Both the position numbers and the translations under genes were made by a program. 8,511 bases of DNA from Streptococcaceae bacterium. Lineage in GTDB: Bacteria > Bacillota > Bacilli > Lactobacillales > Streptococcaceae. Positions 1-7,084 of this stretch are shown here, piece by piece. The first letter of the stretch is position 1. The number at the start of each line of letters is the position of its first letter. A model generated the notes under the pieces. The model made no database searches. It was given only the letters and a program-made list of their open reading frames with translations, and was not told the origin of the DNA. The DNA lies in contig WREM01000034.1 in the NCBI GenBank assembly GCA_009779335.1, forward strand, positions 1 through 8,511. The letters are read 5' to 3'.

Positions 1-592
1 CCAAGGGTTTTCCTAGAACTTTTGCTGCTTCTCTTGAAACATACATATGTGATGTCCCATGAGCACCATACTTACGGACTTTATAATCCGTATAATACTT
101 TGTTGGGATAGGATAACGATAAGCCTTCTCTGGCAACGTTGTATGGAATGCTGTATCAAACACTGCCACAGCAAAGGCATCAGGTAAAAGACGTTGAAAA
201 GCTTCTATCCCAAGTACATTTGCTGGATTGTGCAAGGGTGCGAGAGTCGATAGATTTTTAATCTCTTCTAGAACCTCCGAAGTGATGACTGTAGATTGAT
301 TGAAAAATTCACCACCCGCAACAACACGATGCCCAATAGCTGTAATTTCACGGAAAGATTCAATGAGCTTAAAATAAACCAATTCATCCATGAGAAGCAA
401 AACAGCCTGACGGTGATCTACAATATTTTGCGTACGAGTGTGCTTATCTTCTCCAATTTTAGTTGTTGAAATAGAATCTTTGAGACCTATTCTCTCAAAA
501 ATTCCTTTGGCTAGTACAGTCTCCTCTGGCATGGCATAAAGCTGCCATTTAAGCGATGATGACCCCGCATTAATTGCAAGTGTTTTTTCCAT
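1..592 (-). CDS. ackA: Acetate kinase, N-terminal 197 residues (gene runs off the left edge)
   Basis: Acetate kinase converts acetyl phosphate and ADP to acetate and ATP in the cytoplasm, the last step of the Pta-AckA overflow pathway. The minus strand reads open from an ATG at 592 to the window edge. Visible family features are the N-terminal phosphate-binding motif INAGSSSLK (residues 7-15), GHRVVAGG (87-94) with Arg89, VFDTAFH (144-150) with the expected catalytic Asp146, and GAHGTSH (176-182) with His178. These match Arg91, Asp148 and His180 of the well-studied Methanosarcina enzyme. About 197 of roughly 395-400 residues are present. The start is supported by a strong Shine-Dalgarno sequence AAGGGAG (complement of 599-605), 6 nt upstream, and by alignment of the family N-terminus. 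It is divergent from the SNF2 gene. Lactococci often carry two tandem ackA copies; whether a second lies off the window cannot be seen. Confidence 0.96.
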   Translation of the reverse strand, partial: MEKTLAINAGSSSLKWQLYAMPEETVLAKGIFERIGLKDSISTTKIGEDKHTRTQNIVDHRQAVLLLMDELVYFKLIESFREITAIGHRVVAGGEFFNQSTVITSEVLEEIKNLSTLAPLHNPANVLGIEAFQRLLPDAFAVAVFDTAFHTTLPEKAYRYPIPTKYYTDYKVRKYGAHGTSHMYVSREAAKVLGKPL

Positions 593-631
593 ATTAATCT
601 CCCTTATCTTAGTGTTTACTTTACTTTCATC

Positions 632-660
632 AGTATATCACAATCTCAAATTTTTTTGAA
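632..660 (-). promoter_or_regulatory. Putative ackA promoter (extended -10)
   Basis: On the minus strand there is a -35-like TTCAAA (complement of 655-660), a 17-nt spacer, and a -10 TATACT (complement of 632-637). The -10 is preceded by TGA, an extended -10 motif. The predicted transcription start is near 625, giving a leader of about 33 nt that holds the AAGGGAG ribosome site. No CcpA cre motif is visible nearby: 606-760 contains no CG dinucleotide, which a cre core needs. Confidence 0.6.
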
Positions 661-707
661 ATGTCATCTTTGTCAGATTTCTATTTGTTTTACCTCATGA
701 ATTTCAC

Positions 708-736
708 TGTACTTTTGAAATGAAAAATGCTATAAT
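708..736 (+). promoter_or_regulatory. Putative promoter of the SNF2 gene
   Basis: There is a perfect -10 TATAAT at 731-736, preceded by TGC (728-730), which makes an extended -10. The -35 region at 17-nt spacing is weak (TGTACT, 708-713), as is common for extended -10 promoters. The predicted start of transcription near 743 leaves a short leader of about 27 nt before the ATG at 770. Confidence 0.6.
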
Positions 737-769
737 AATGGGCAATTTAAGAGAGCATAGGTGAAAAAT

Positions 770-3700
770 ATGAGTCGAATGATTCCCGCAAAAATAAGAA
801 GTTTAGGCATAGATTTTTATAAAAAAGGATTGATTTTTAATCCCCAAGTCAAAGATTATAAACTGACCGCAGACATAGGGGATGAACAAGTCGTCTATGA
901 TTTAGATGGTGCACAAGATACTTGTACCTGTACAGTTTATCAGAAAAACGGGCGTTATTGTCCACATATTGCAGCCATCGAAGAGTATTTGAAAAACCAA
1001 ACTTCTCCTGAAAATGAACCTGAGAAAACTGAAGCACTTGCTCTCACTTATTCAGAAAACATTACCTTTTTAGACCAAATTAACGGAAAAGAAAATCAAT
1101 TTTCTTCCGACACTGATTCCTTTTCCCTTGAAGCTCATGTTCATGAAAGCCATGATTTATTTGAACTCTACTCCGATCAGGATACTTTTCTTTTCTTAGA
1201 CTTACGTCTCTATAGTGATAAATTGAAAAAATCTTATGTCATCAAGGACATTCCTGCTCTACTTCATTCTCTCAGTCATGAGACGCAATATTTATTTGGG
1301 GCAAGTCATACCTTTGATTTAAGTTATGAAAAATTTGACGAAAATAGCCAGCAATTACTAGACTTTCTAGTTGGCTTAAATACAGAGAATAAGAAAGATT
1401 TGTCACAACAATTATTTATAAAATCGGGACGTTACTTAAAGCTATCTCTTCTCTTTTTAGAAGAGATGATGGATTTAATCGCTCAGTTACCAGAGCTCAC
1501 TCTAAATATTGGAAATAAAGAAAACCATTATTTCTCTTTTATTCCATTAGATAATCAGTCAGAAATTCTAAATTTCATTGTAGAGAGCCAGAAAGATTAT
1601 ATTGAATTATCAATCAAAGTTGAAAATTTTCATCTTTTTTATGATGGAAACATTGTTTATTATGATCAGGTCTTTTATAAACTCAATCCTTTACAAACTA
1701 AACTCTTCACCCTTGTTAATAAACAATTTCTCGACGAAAACACACTCCGCTTTGATTATTCTCAAAAAGATAAACTGGCTCAAGCCTTGCAGCAATTTGC
1801 CTTAATCGGACATATCCAAGCCCCTGATGTTTTTCTTATCAAGGATTTTCAACCTCTCTTCTCCTTTGGTTATGTCGCAAACAAGCAATTAAAACTTACC
1901 TTACAATTTGATTATCAGGATTTTATCATTGATAATTTTCATGATTTGGAGACACTGGATTTTTCAAGAAACTTAAGATTGGAAACCAAGCTCTTCTCTC
2001 TTATGAAGAAATTTGGGTTTGCACGTGCCTTTAAGAGTCATATTCTCTATTCTGATCGGCAAATCGAATCTTTCTTTGTTGAATTACTACCCGCCTTTCA
2101 AAACTTAGGTCAGGTCTCTCTCTCTTCCTCACTTACTGATAAACAAATTTCTGAGCTTCCTCAAATCAACATTGATCAGAATCAAGGGCTCTTAGATATT
2201 TCCTTTGACCTACCTGACATAGAAAACAGTGAATTATCTAATTTGATTACTCAACTTGAAAATAATGCCAGTCATTATATGACACAATCCGGAAAATACT
2301 ATCTCTTTGATGAAAAATTTGAGAACTTAAGAATCGCACTCAAAAGCCTAAATGACGACTATATCATTAGAGATAATCATCTAGAAATCAAAAACAGTCG
2401 TAGTTTTCAAATTTCAAAAATATTTGAAAACATGACTTTTGTCTCATTTTCTGATGCTTTCCAACAACTTTATCAAGATTTAATCCACCCTGAATCTTTC
2501 GCTTATGATAGGCCTAAACAACTGACCGCTCAACTCCGTCCCTATCAGGAGACAGGAGTGCGTTGGATGAATATGCTCACCCATTATGGTTTGAGCGGGA
2601 TTTTAGCAGACGATATGGGACTTGGTAAAACCTTGCAAGCCATTACTTATCTCCTCTCTTGTATGAAAAAGAACCATACCGCACTAATTACAGCTCCAGC
2701 AAGCCTGATTTATAACTGGGCAAGCGAATTCAATCAGTTCTCAGACAACATTGATTTTATTGTTGTGGATGGCAACAAAAAAGAACGCTCTGCTCTTATT
2801 TCTGATAAACATCAAATCTATATCACCAGCTACGGCAGTTTTTTGAAAGACTTTGATGACTATCAAGAAAAAAAATTAGACTATCTTTTGATGGATGAAG
2901 CACAGGTCATCAAAAACTACAGTTCCAAAACCAACAAAGCACTCTCACAACTTCACACCAAACAAGCCTTTGCTCTTTCTGGAACACCCTTAGAAAACAA
3001 AGTTGAAGAACTTTGGGCAATTTTTCAAGTCCTCATGCCTGATTTTCTTCCCTCTCGTGAAAAATTCAATAAGATGAAAGTTGCTGATATTTCAAAGCTC
3101 ATCCAGCCCTTTGTATTGAGAAGAACAAAAGAGAAGGTCCTAAAAGAACTCCCTGATAAGATGGAATTTACACAATACAATCACTTGGATGACGAACAAA
3201 AGAAAATTTATCTGGCACAGCTTGAACTTATGCAAAATCAGGTGCGTACGATGGATAAAAACACTTTGAAACGTTCACGTATTGAGATATTATCTGGGAT
3301 TACACGATTGAGGCAAATCTGTAATACGCCTGCTCTTTTCATGCCTGATTATAAAGGGGAATCAGGAAAACTTAATCAGCTCTTTGAACTCCTCGAACAA
3401 ATCAAATCTGCTGGACATCGTCCTCTTGTTTTCTCACAATTCACATCAACCTTCCCCCATATCGAAAAAGGATTGGAAGACATGGGAATGACCGCTTATA
3501 AGCTCACAGGTTCAACTCCTGCTAAAGAACGCTTGTCTATGGTTCAGGCTTTCAATTCAGGTAGTCGTGATGCCTTTCTCATTTCCCTAAAAGCAGGAGG
3601 GGTAGGGCTTAACCTGACTAGTGCAGATGTAGTCATCCTTGTTGATTTGTGGTGGAATCCTGCAGTAGAAGAGCAAGCCGTTGCTCGAGCTCATCGTATG

Positions 3701-3871
3701 GGTCAAAAAAATACAGTTGAAGTCATTCGCCTCATCTCAAAAGGGACTATTGAAGAGAAAATCATGGCTATTCAAGAACGAAAGAAAGATATGATTAGCA
3801 ATGTATTAGAAGGCAATCATTTAGATAAAAATCTCACAGAAGATGAAATCAAGGAAATTTTAGGGTTATAG
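770..3871 (+). CDS. snf: SNF2-family helicase-like ATPase with N-terminal SWIM zinc finger
   Basis: This is a cytoplasmic DNA-dependent ATPase of the Swi2/Snf2 family (superfamily 2), likely a DNA translocase or remodeller; its cellular role in this group is not established. Numbered from ATG 770 (1033 aa), it has a SWIM zinc finger CxC...CxH (C52, C54, C64, H66), a long middle region like the bacterial SNF2-associated domain, and a complete two-lobed ATPase core from about residue 588. Core motifs are LRPYQ (589-593), Walker A DDMGLGKT with K620, a DEAQ box (709-712), SGTPLEN (737-743), RPLVFSQ (884-890), SLKAGGVGLN (939-948) and QAVARAHRMGQ (969-979). All key residues are present. I prefer ATG 770 because AGGTGA at 759-764 pairs perfectly with the 16S 3' end at good spacing, and family proteins begin near the MSRMIP-like sequence. 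An in-frame GTG at 761 would add only three residues. It probably has its own promoter. No canonical terminator follows. Confidence 0.93.
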   Translation: MSRMIPAKIRSLGIDFYKKGLIFNPQVKDYKLTADIGDEQVVYDLDGAQDTCTCTVYQKNGRYCPHIAAIEEYLKNQTSPENEPEKTEALALTYSENITFLDQINGKENQFSSDTDSFSLEAHVHESHDLFELYSDQDTFLFLDLRLYSDKLKKSYVIKDIPALLHSLSHETQYLFGASHTFDLSYEKFDENSQQLLDFLVGLNTENKKDLSQQLFIKSGRYLKLSLLFLEEMMDLIAQLPELTLNIGNKENHYFSFIPLDNQSEILNFIVESQKDYIELSIKVENFHLFYDGNIVYYDQVFYKLNPLQTKLFTLVNKQFLDENTLRFDYSQKDKLAQALQQFALIGHIQAPDVFLIKDFQPLFSFGYVANKQLKLTLQFDYQDFIIDNFHDLETLDFSRNLRLETKLFSLMKKFGFARAFKSHILYSDRQIESFFVELLPAFQNLGQVSLSSSLTDKQISELPQINIDQNQGLLDISFDLPDIENSELSNLITQLENNASHYMTQSGKYYLFDEKFENLRIALKSLNDDYIIRDNHLEIKNSRSFQISKIFENMTFVSFSDAFQQLYQDLIHPESFAYDRPKQLTAQLRPYQETGVRWMNMLTHYGLSGILADDMGLGKTLQAITYLLSCMKKNHTALITAPASLIYNWASEFNQFSDNIDFIVVDGNKKERSALISDKHQIYITSYGSFLKDFDDYQEKKLDYLLMDEAQVIKNYSSKTNKALSQLHTKQAFALSGTPLENKVEELWAIFQVLMPDFLPSREKFNKMKVADISKLIQPFVLRRTKEKVLKELPDKMEFTQYNHLDDEQKKIYLAQLELMQNQVRTMDKNTLKRSRIEILSGITRLRQICNTPALFMPDYKGESGKLNQLFELLEQIKSAGHRPLVFSQFTSTFPHIEKGLEDMGMTAYKLTGSTPAKERLSMVQAFNSGSRDAFLISLKAGGVGLNLTSADVVILVDLWWNPAVEEQAVARAHRMGQKNTVEVIRLISKGTIEEKIMAIQERKKDMISNVLEGNHLDKNLTEDEIKEILGL

Positions 3872-3900
3872 CTTTTCAAATATGAGAAAATAAGCTATAA
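3866..3900. repeat. Inverted repeat spanning the SNF2 stop codon and the next promoter
   Basis: TTATAGCTT (3866-3874) and AAGCTATAA (3892-3900) form a perfect 9-bp inverted repeat with a 17-nt centre. An alternative pairing gives a 7-bp outer stem plus an inner TTTTC/GAAAA stem. The left arm contains the SNF2 stop codon (3869-3871) and part of the -35 region. The right arm contains most of the -10 box of the downstream promoter. No T-run follows, so it is not a standard intrinsic terminator. It could act as an operator, as an mRNA 3' stem-loop, or be accidental. Confidence 0.5.
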
Positions 3901-3901
3901 T
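3873..3901 (+). promoter_or_regulatory. Putative promoter of the basic-protein gene and murC
   Basis: A -35-like TTTTCA (3873-3878, four of six consensus positions) lies 17 nt before a perfect -10 TATAAT (3896-3901). Transcription would begin near 3908. This supports translation from the ATG at 3953 rather than the in-frame ATG at 3905, which would lie at or before the transcription start. murC probably shares this transcript, because no promoter or terminator is evident in the 26-bp gap before it. Confidence 0.6.
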
Positions 3902-3952
3902 AAGATGATATGTTTTCATTCATATAGAATCAGAGAAAAGGAGCTTACAATC

Positions 3953-4525
3953 ATGTACTCAAGAAAACCTTTTTTTCCTATTATCGCAGATGATGAAAGG
4001 CTTGAAAGAGATGATCGTGTCGTAATGACCAATCAACAGCTTTTGACACGCAATCCCAGTCCTCAAAGCGAGGAAGAATTTAAGCAAACTGCTCATAAAG
4101 CTTCAAGAGGGTTAAGCTCTACTCTTGGAAAAAATGCACTCAAACCAAAAGTTACTTATAACTCACAACACCGCCCCCTAAATAGTAACGATCACAGCAG
4201 TGCCAATTCTTTTGATAAAATGAACAAAAAAACACAAGCAGAGGAATCTCGAGATCGTGCTAGACGTGCCGCAGTTCCTCCTGCAAGACCTAGAGGATAT
4301 GTTCATCCGCTTGAGCGTTCAAAGGAGGATGTCAGTGTACGTAAGACAACTTCGACTGCTCTGAACAGAAAGATCGCAAATGAAAATCCTATCCAAAGTA
4401 TGAAAAATCAAGGAATGAATGTTAATGATGCCTTGAAGACTCATGAAGGAGCTAGACAAATTGCTACACCAAACGATCATTCTTATTTCCAACAAAAACG
4501 AAACAATCTCTTTGATCGTGGATAA
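3953..4525 (+). CDS. Unrecognised small basic, low-complexity protein upstream of murC
   Basis: I do not recognise a named family. From ATG 3953 the product is 190 aa. The start is chosen because AAAGGAG (3937-3943) sits 9 nt upstream and the promoter lies just before it; the in-frame ATG at 3905 has no ribosome site. The protein has no cysteine and no tryptophan, few hydrophobic residues and no signal peptide or membrane segment. It has about 34 Lys/Arg against 22 Asp/Glu, and is rich in Asn, Gln, Ser and Thr, so it is probably largely disordered. An Arg/Pro-rich patch lies at residues 99-115 (SRDRARRAAVPPARPRG). The N-terminus (MYSRKPFFP, then an acidic/basic stretch) looks like a possible conserved short motif. 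Its place 26 bp before murC suggests co-transcription. A nucleic-acid, envelope or scaffold role is only a guess from charge and context. Confidence 0.8.
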   Translation: MYSRKPFFPIIADDERLERDDRVVMTNQQLLTRNPSPQSEEEFKQTAHKASRGLSSTLGKNALKPKVTYNSQHRPLNSNDHSSANSFDKMNKKTQAEESRDRARRAAVPPARPRGYVHPLERSKEDVSVRKTTSTALNRKIANENPIQSMKNQGMNVNDALKTHEGARQIATPNDHSYFQQKRNNLFDRG

Positions 4526-4551
4526 AATAAATTTAGAAATGTGATAGTATT

Positions 4552-5889
4552 ATGGAAAAAACGTACCATTTTATTGGAATTAAAGGCTCAGGAATGAGTG
4601 CATTAGCACTCATGCTACATCAGATGGGAAAGAAAGTTCAAGGAAGTGATTCTACAGATTTTTATTTCACACAACTTGGATTAGAAAGAGCAGGAATTAA
4701 AGTCCTGCCTTTTGATGAAAAAAATATTACCTCAGATGTGGAAATTATTGCAGGAAACGCCTTTCGTGTAGATAACAATATTGAGGTAGCCTATGCCGAA
4801 AATAATCATTTAGGATTCAAACGTTACCATGAATTCCTAGGTCAATTTATGACTGATTTCACCAGTATTGGCGTAGCGGGAGCTCATGGAAAAACAACGA
4901 CAACAGGTATTCTTGCTCATGTTATGAAGAATTTAATTGATACCTCTTACTTGATTGGAGATGGGACAGGTGTAGGACATCAAGAAAGCAACTATTTTGT
5001 CTTTGAAGCCGATGAATACGAACGTCATTTCATGCCCTATCATCCAGAATATACCATCATGACAAACATTGATTTTGATCATCCTGACTATTTTGAAGAT
5101 GTTGAAGATGTATTTTCAGCCTTTCAAGATTATGCTCAAAACATTCAAAAAGGGCTTTTTGTTTATGGTGAAGACCCCCATCTCCGTAAAATAACTTCTT
5201 CTGCTCCTATTTATTACTATGGACTAGAAGACAATGACGATTATCAAGCTCGTCACCTTGTCCGTTCACCTAAAGGTTCCTCATTTGATGCGTATTTCCG
5301 AGGAGAAGAGATTGGGCATTTCGTAATTCCTGCCTATGGCAAACATAATATCTTGAACGCCCTTTCTGTTATCGCCGTTGTTCACACACTTGGCTTAGAT
5401 TTGGAACATGCTGCTGATTATTTACTGACATTTAACGGGGTTAAGCGTCGTTTCACTGAAAAACGAGTCGGTCAAACTGTTATCATTGATGACTTCGCTC
5501 ATCATCCTATTGAGATTGAAGCAACTTTGGACGCTGCCCGTCAAAAATATCCTGACCGTGAAATCGTCGCTATTTTCCAGCCTCATACTTTTACACGCAC
5601 CATTGCTTTTGCAGATGAATTTGCACAGGTTTTAAACAACGCTGATACCGTCTATCTTGCTCAAATTTATGGTTCAGCTCGTGAGACGGATAAACATGAA
5701 ATTACAGCACAGGATTTAGCCGATAAAGTTAGAAAGCCTGCTCGTGTCATTAATGTTGAAAATGTATCACCTTTGCTTGAACATGATTCAGATCGTGCCG
5801 TCTATGTCTTTATGGGGGCAGGAAATATCGATAAATATGAACAAGCCTTTGAAGGAATTCTGGGCCAACTTACAAATAATACACAATAA
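4552..5889 (+). CDS. murC: UDP-N-acetylmuramate--L-alanine ligase
   Basis: MurC adds L-alanine to UDP-N-acetylmuramic acid with ATP, the first amino-acid step of peptidoglycan precursor synthesis in the cytoplasm. The 445-aa protein is of normal length and has all three Mur ligase domains. The N-terminal UDP-binding loop is GIKGSGMSALA (9-19). The ATP-binding loop is GAHGKTTTTG (110-119) with K114. Central-domain residues include EADEYERHF (152-160) and NIDFDHPDY (172-180). The C-terminal domain carries IDDFAHHP (312-319) and a later FQPHTFTRT motif. The ATG at 4552 puts the glycine-rich loop at the usual distance. The ribosome site is weak: only GTGAT at 4541-4545 could pair with the 16S tail. 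It probably belongs to the transcript that begins near 3908, and ends at the strong stem-loop that starts in its own stop codon. Confidence 0.97.
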   Translation: MEKTYHFIGIKGSGMSALALMLHQMGKKVQGSDSTDFYFTQLGLERAGIKVLPFDEKNITSDVEIIAGNAFRVDNNIEVAYAENNHLGFKRYHEFLGQFMTDFTSIGVAGAHGKTTTTGILAHVMKNLIDTSYLIGDGTGVGHQESNYFVFEADEYERHFMPYHPEYTIMTNIDFDHPDYFEDVEDVFSAFQDYAQNIQKGLFVYGEDPHLRKITSSAPIYYYGLEDNDDYQARHLVRSPKGSSFDAYFRGEEIGHFVIPAYGKHNILNALSVIAVVHTLGLDLEHAADYLLTFNGVKRRFTEKRVGQTVIIDDFAHHPIEIEATLDAARQKYPDREIVAIFQPHTFTRTIAFADEFAQVLNNADTVYLAQIYGSARETDKHEITAQDLADKVRKPARVINVENVSPLLEHDSDRAVYVFMGAGNIDKYEQAFEGILGQLTNNTQ

Positions 5890-5917
5890 AAAACCATTTC
5901 GTAGAAATGGTTTTTTT
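5888..5917 (+). terminator. Strong intrinsic terminator after murC
   Basis: A perfect 13-bp stem (5888-5900 with 5904-5916) and a 3-nt GTA loop end in seven T residues (5911-5917). The left arm begins with an A-run, so the structure could also stop minus-strand transcription, although no leftward gene feeds into it here. The stem starts inside the murC TAA stop codon (5887-5889). Confidence 0.92.
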
Positions 5918-5954
5918 ATTCAGGACAAATCATTTTTTTCCACAGCCTCTCTGA

Positions 5955-5983
5955 TTTTAATTCTTGTTGAAAAAGTGTAAAAT
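5955..5983 (+). promoter_or_regulatory. Weak candidate dinB promoter
   Basis: TAAAAT (5978-5983) is a good -10 (five of six positions), with a poor -35 TTTTAA at 17-nt spacing (5955-5960). If used, transcription would begin near 5990, at the second in-frame ATG of dinB. A competing -10 is TTTAAT (5956-5961), which would give a leader of about 16 nt but has only a T-run for a -35. The murC terminator just upstream implies that some promoter lies in 5918-5983. Neither candidate is strong, and I see no clear SOS operator. Confidence 0.3.
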
Positions 5984-7084
5984 ATGAGTATGTTAATTTT
6001 TCCACTCATCAATGATACGTCAAGAAAAATTATCCATATTGATATGGATGCTTTTTTTGCATCAGTTGAGGTGCGAGATAATCCTGAATTAAAAAACAAA
6101 CCTGTCATCATTGCTCGTAATCCCCTTGAAACAGGGGGGCGTGGCGTGGTCTCAACTTGTAATTATATTGCCAGAGAGTATGGTATTCACTCTGCCATGT
6201 CCTCAAAAGAAGCCTATGATTTGTGTCCACAAGGCGTTTTTATCTCTGGGCACTACGAGAAATATACAAAAACTTCCCAACAAGTACGTGAAATCTTCAA
6301 GCGTTATACAGATGAGATAGAAGCAGCATCCATTGATGAAGCTTATCTGGACGTTACAGAAAATAAAATCCACGCCAACTCAGCCATAAAAATAGCAAAA
6401 ATGATTCAATATGACATCTATACCGAACTAGGTCTAACCTGCTCTGCGGGCGTTTCTTACAATAAATTTCTGGCGAAAATTGCTTCGGATTACGAGAAAC
6501 CTCACGGTCTAACCGTCATATTACCCGAAGATGCCGAAGAATTTTTAGCCCATCTCCCTGTTGAGAAATTTCATGGCGTGGGAAAGGCAACTTTACCTAA
6601 ACTCCATGAAATTGGTATTATGACAGGGAAAGATTTACAAAAAGCTGATCCATTAGATATGGCTGATCAATTCGGTTTGTATGGTTGGGAGCTTTTCCTC
6701 AAAGCCAATGGCATCCATCATTCAAAAGTAAAATCCTCTCGTCAACGAAAATCCGTAGGCAAGGAACACACATACGGTAAACTCCTCTATCGCCCTGACG
6801 ATGTCCTCGGTGAACTAGAAAAACTCTCTCGGCGAGTATCTCAAACATTACAAGATAAGGATTTAGTTGGGGATACCCTTGTTCTCAAACTTCGTTATTC
6901 TGACTTTTCGACCCTAACCAAACGTAAAAAATATGATGGTAAATTCAATGATTTTGAAAGTTTACAGCGTGCAGGTCAAGAAATATTTGATTTAATTGAT
7001 TATGATGACGCAAAAGGAGTACGCTTGTTGGGAATCACGCTCACAGGATTTGGTCCCAAAGAAGAATTACTAGATATCCAATAG
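5984..7084 (+). CDS. dinB: DNA polymerase IV (Y-family translesion polymerase)
   Basis: DinB is a low-fidelity Y-family polymerase that copies past damaged bases, usually linked to the DNA damage response. The 366-aa protein shows the catalytic first motif IHIDMDAFF (17-25) with metal-binding D20 and steric-gate position F25, and the second catalytic motif SIDEAYLDV (116-124) with D118 and E119. It also has SYNKFLAKIASD (158-169), a helix-hairpin-helix at about 197-212 (HGVGKATLPKL), and a little-finger domain from about 255 starting with KSVGKEHTY. It appears complete. I see no canonical QxxLF-type clamp-binding motif at the C-terminus. ATG 5984 is the longest start; ATG 5990 (MLIFPL) is equally plausible. 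Neither has a convincing Shine-Dalgarno sequence (only AAAG at 5972-5975). The last 44 bp overlap the 3' end of convergent comC. Confidence 0.95.
   Translation: MSMLIFPLINDTSRKIIHIDMDAFFASVEVRDNPELKNKPVIIARNPLETGGRGVVSTCNYIAREYGIHSAMSSKEAYDLCPQGVFISGHYEKYTKTSQQVREIFKRYTDEIEAASIDEAYLDVTENKIHANSAIKIAKMIQYDIYTELGLTCSAGVSYNKFLAKIASDYEKPHGLTVILPEDAEEFLAHLPVEKFHGVGKATLPKLHEIGIMTGKDLQKADPLDMADQFGLYGWELFLKANGIHHSKVKSSRQRKSVGKEHTYGKLLYRPDDVLGELEKLSRRVSQTLQDKDLVGDTLVLKLRYSDFSTLTKRKKYDGKFNDFESLQRAGQEIFDLIDYDDAKGVRLLGITLTGFGPKEELLDIQ

Noticed and set aside
606..640. Possible CcpA cre site upstream of ackA (minus-strand TGAAAG...GTAAACA)
   Set aside because: The half-sites are too far apart and the central CG of a cre is missing.
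849..1037. Short minus-strand open frame inside the SNF2 gene, and similar frames at 1602-1805, 5744-5980, 5920-6111, 6111-6320 and 7000-7215
   Set aside because: These overlap well-supported genes in other frames, have no ribosome site or recognisable protein features, and look like chance frames.
2891..2905. DEAQ instead of DEAH in the SNF2 Walker B box
   Set aside because: DEAQ is common among bacterial SNF2 proteins, so it is not an anomaly.
770..3871. SNF2 helicase as part of a phage-defence island
   Set aside because: Neighbours are core genes (ackA, murC, dinB). There is no methyltransferase, nuclease, phospholipase-D or other defence partner, and the SWIM-SNF2 architecture is common as a stand-alone chromosomal gene in this group.
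3905..3952. Upstream ATG for the basic-protein gene
   Set aside because: It lies at the predicted transcription start and has no ribosome site, whereas ATG 3953 has AAAGGAG 9 nt upstream.
4522..4550. Possible separate murC promoter (TAGTAT at 4545-4550)
   Set aside because: The -10 matches only four positions, there is no -35, and transcription would start inside murC.
6013..6020. Sequences resembling a ComX box elsewhere, such as GATACGTC near the dinB start
   Set aside because: They lie within coding sequence, match the consensus poorly and are not placed ahead of a gene.
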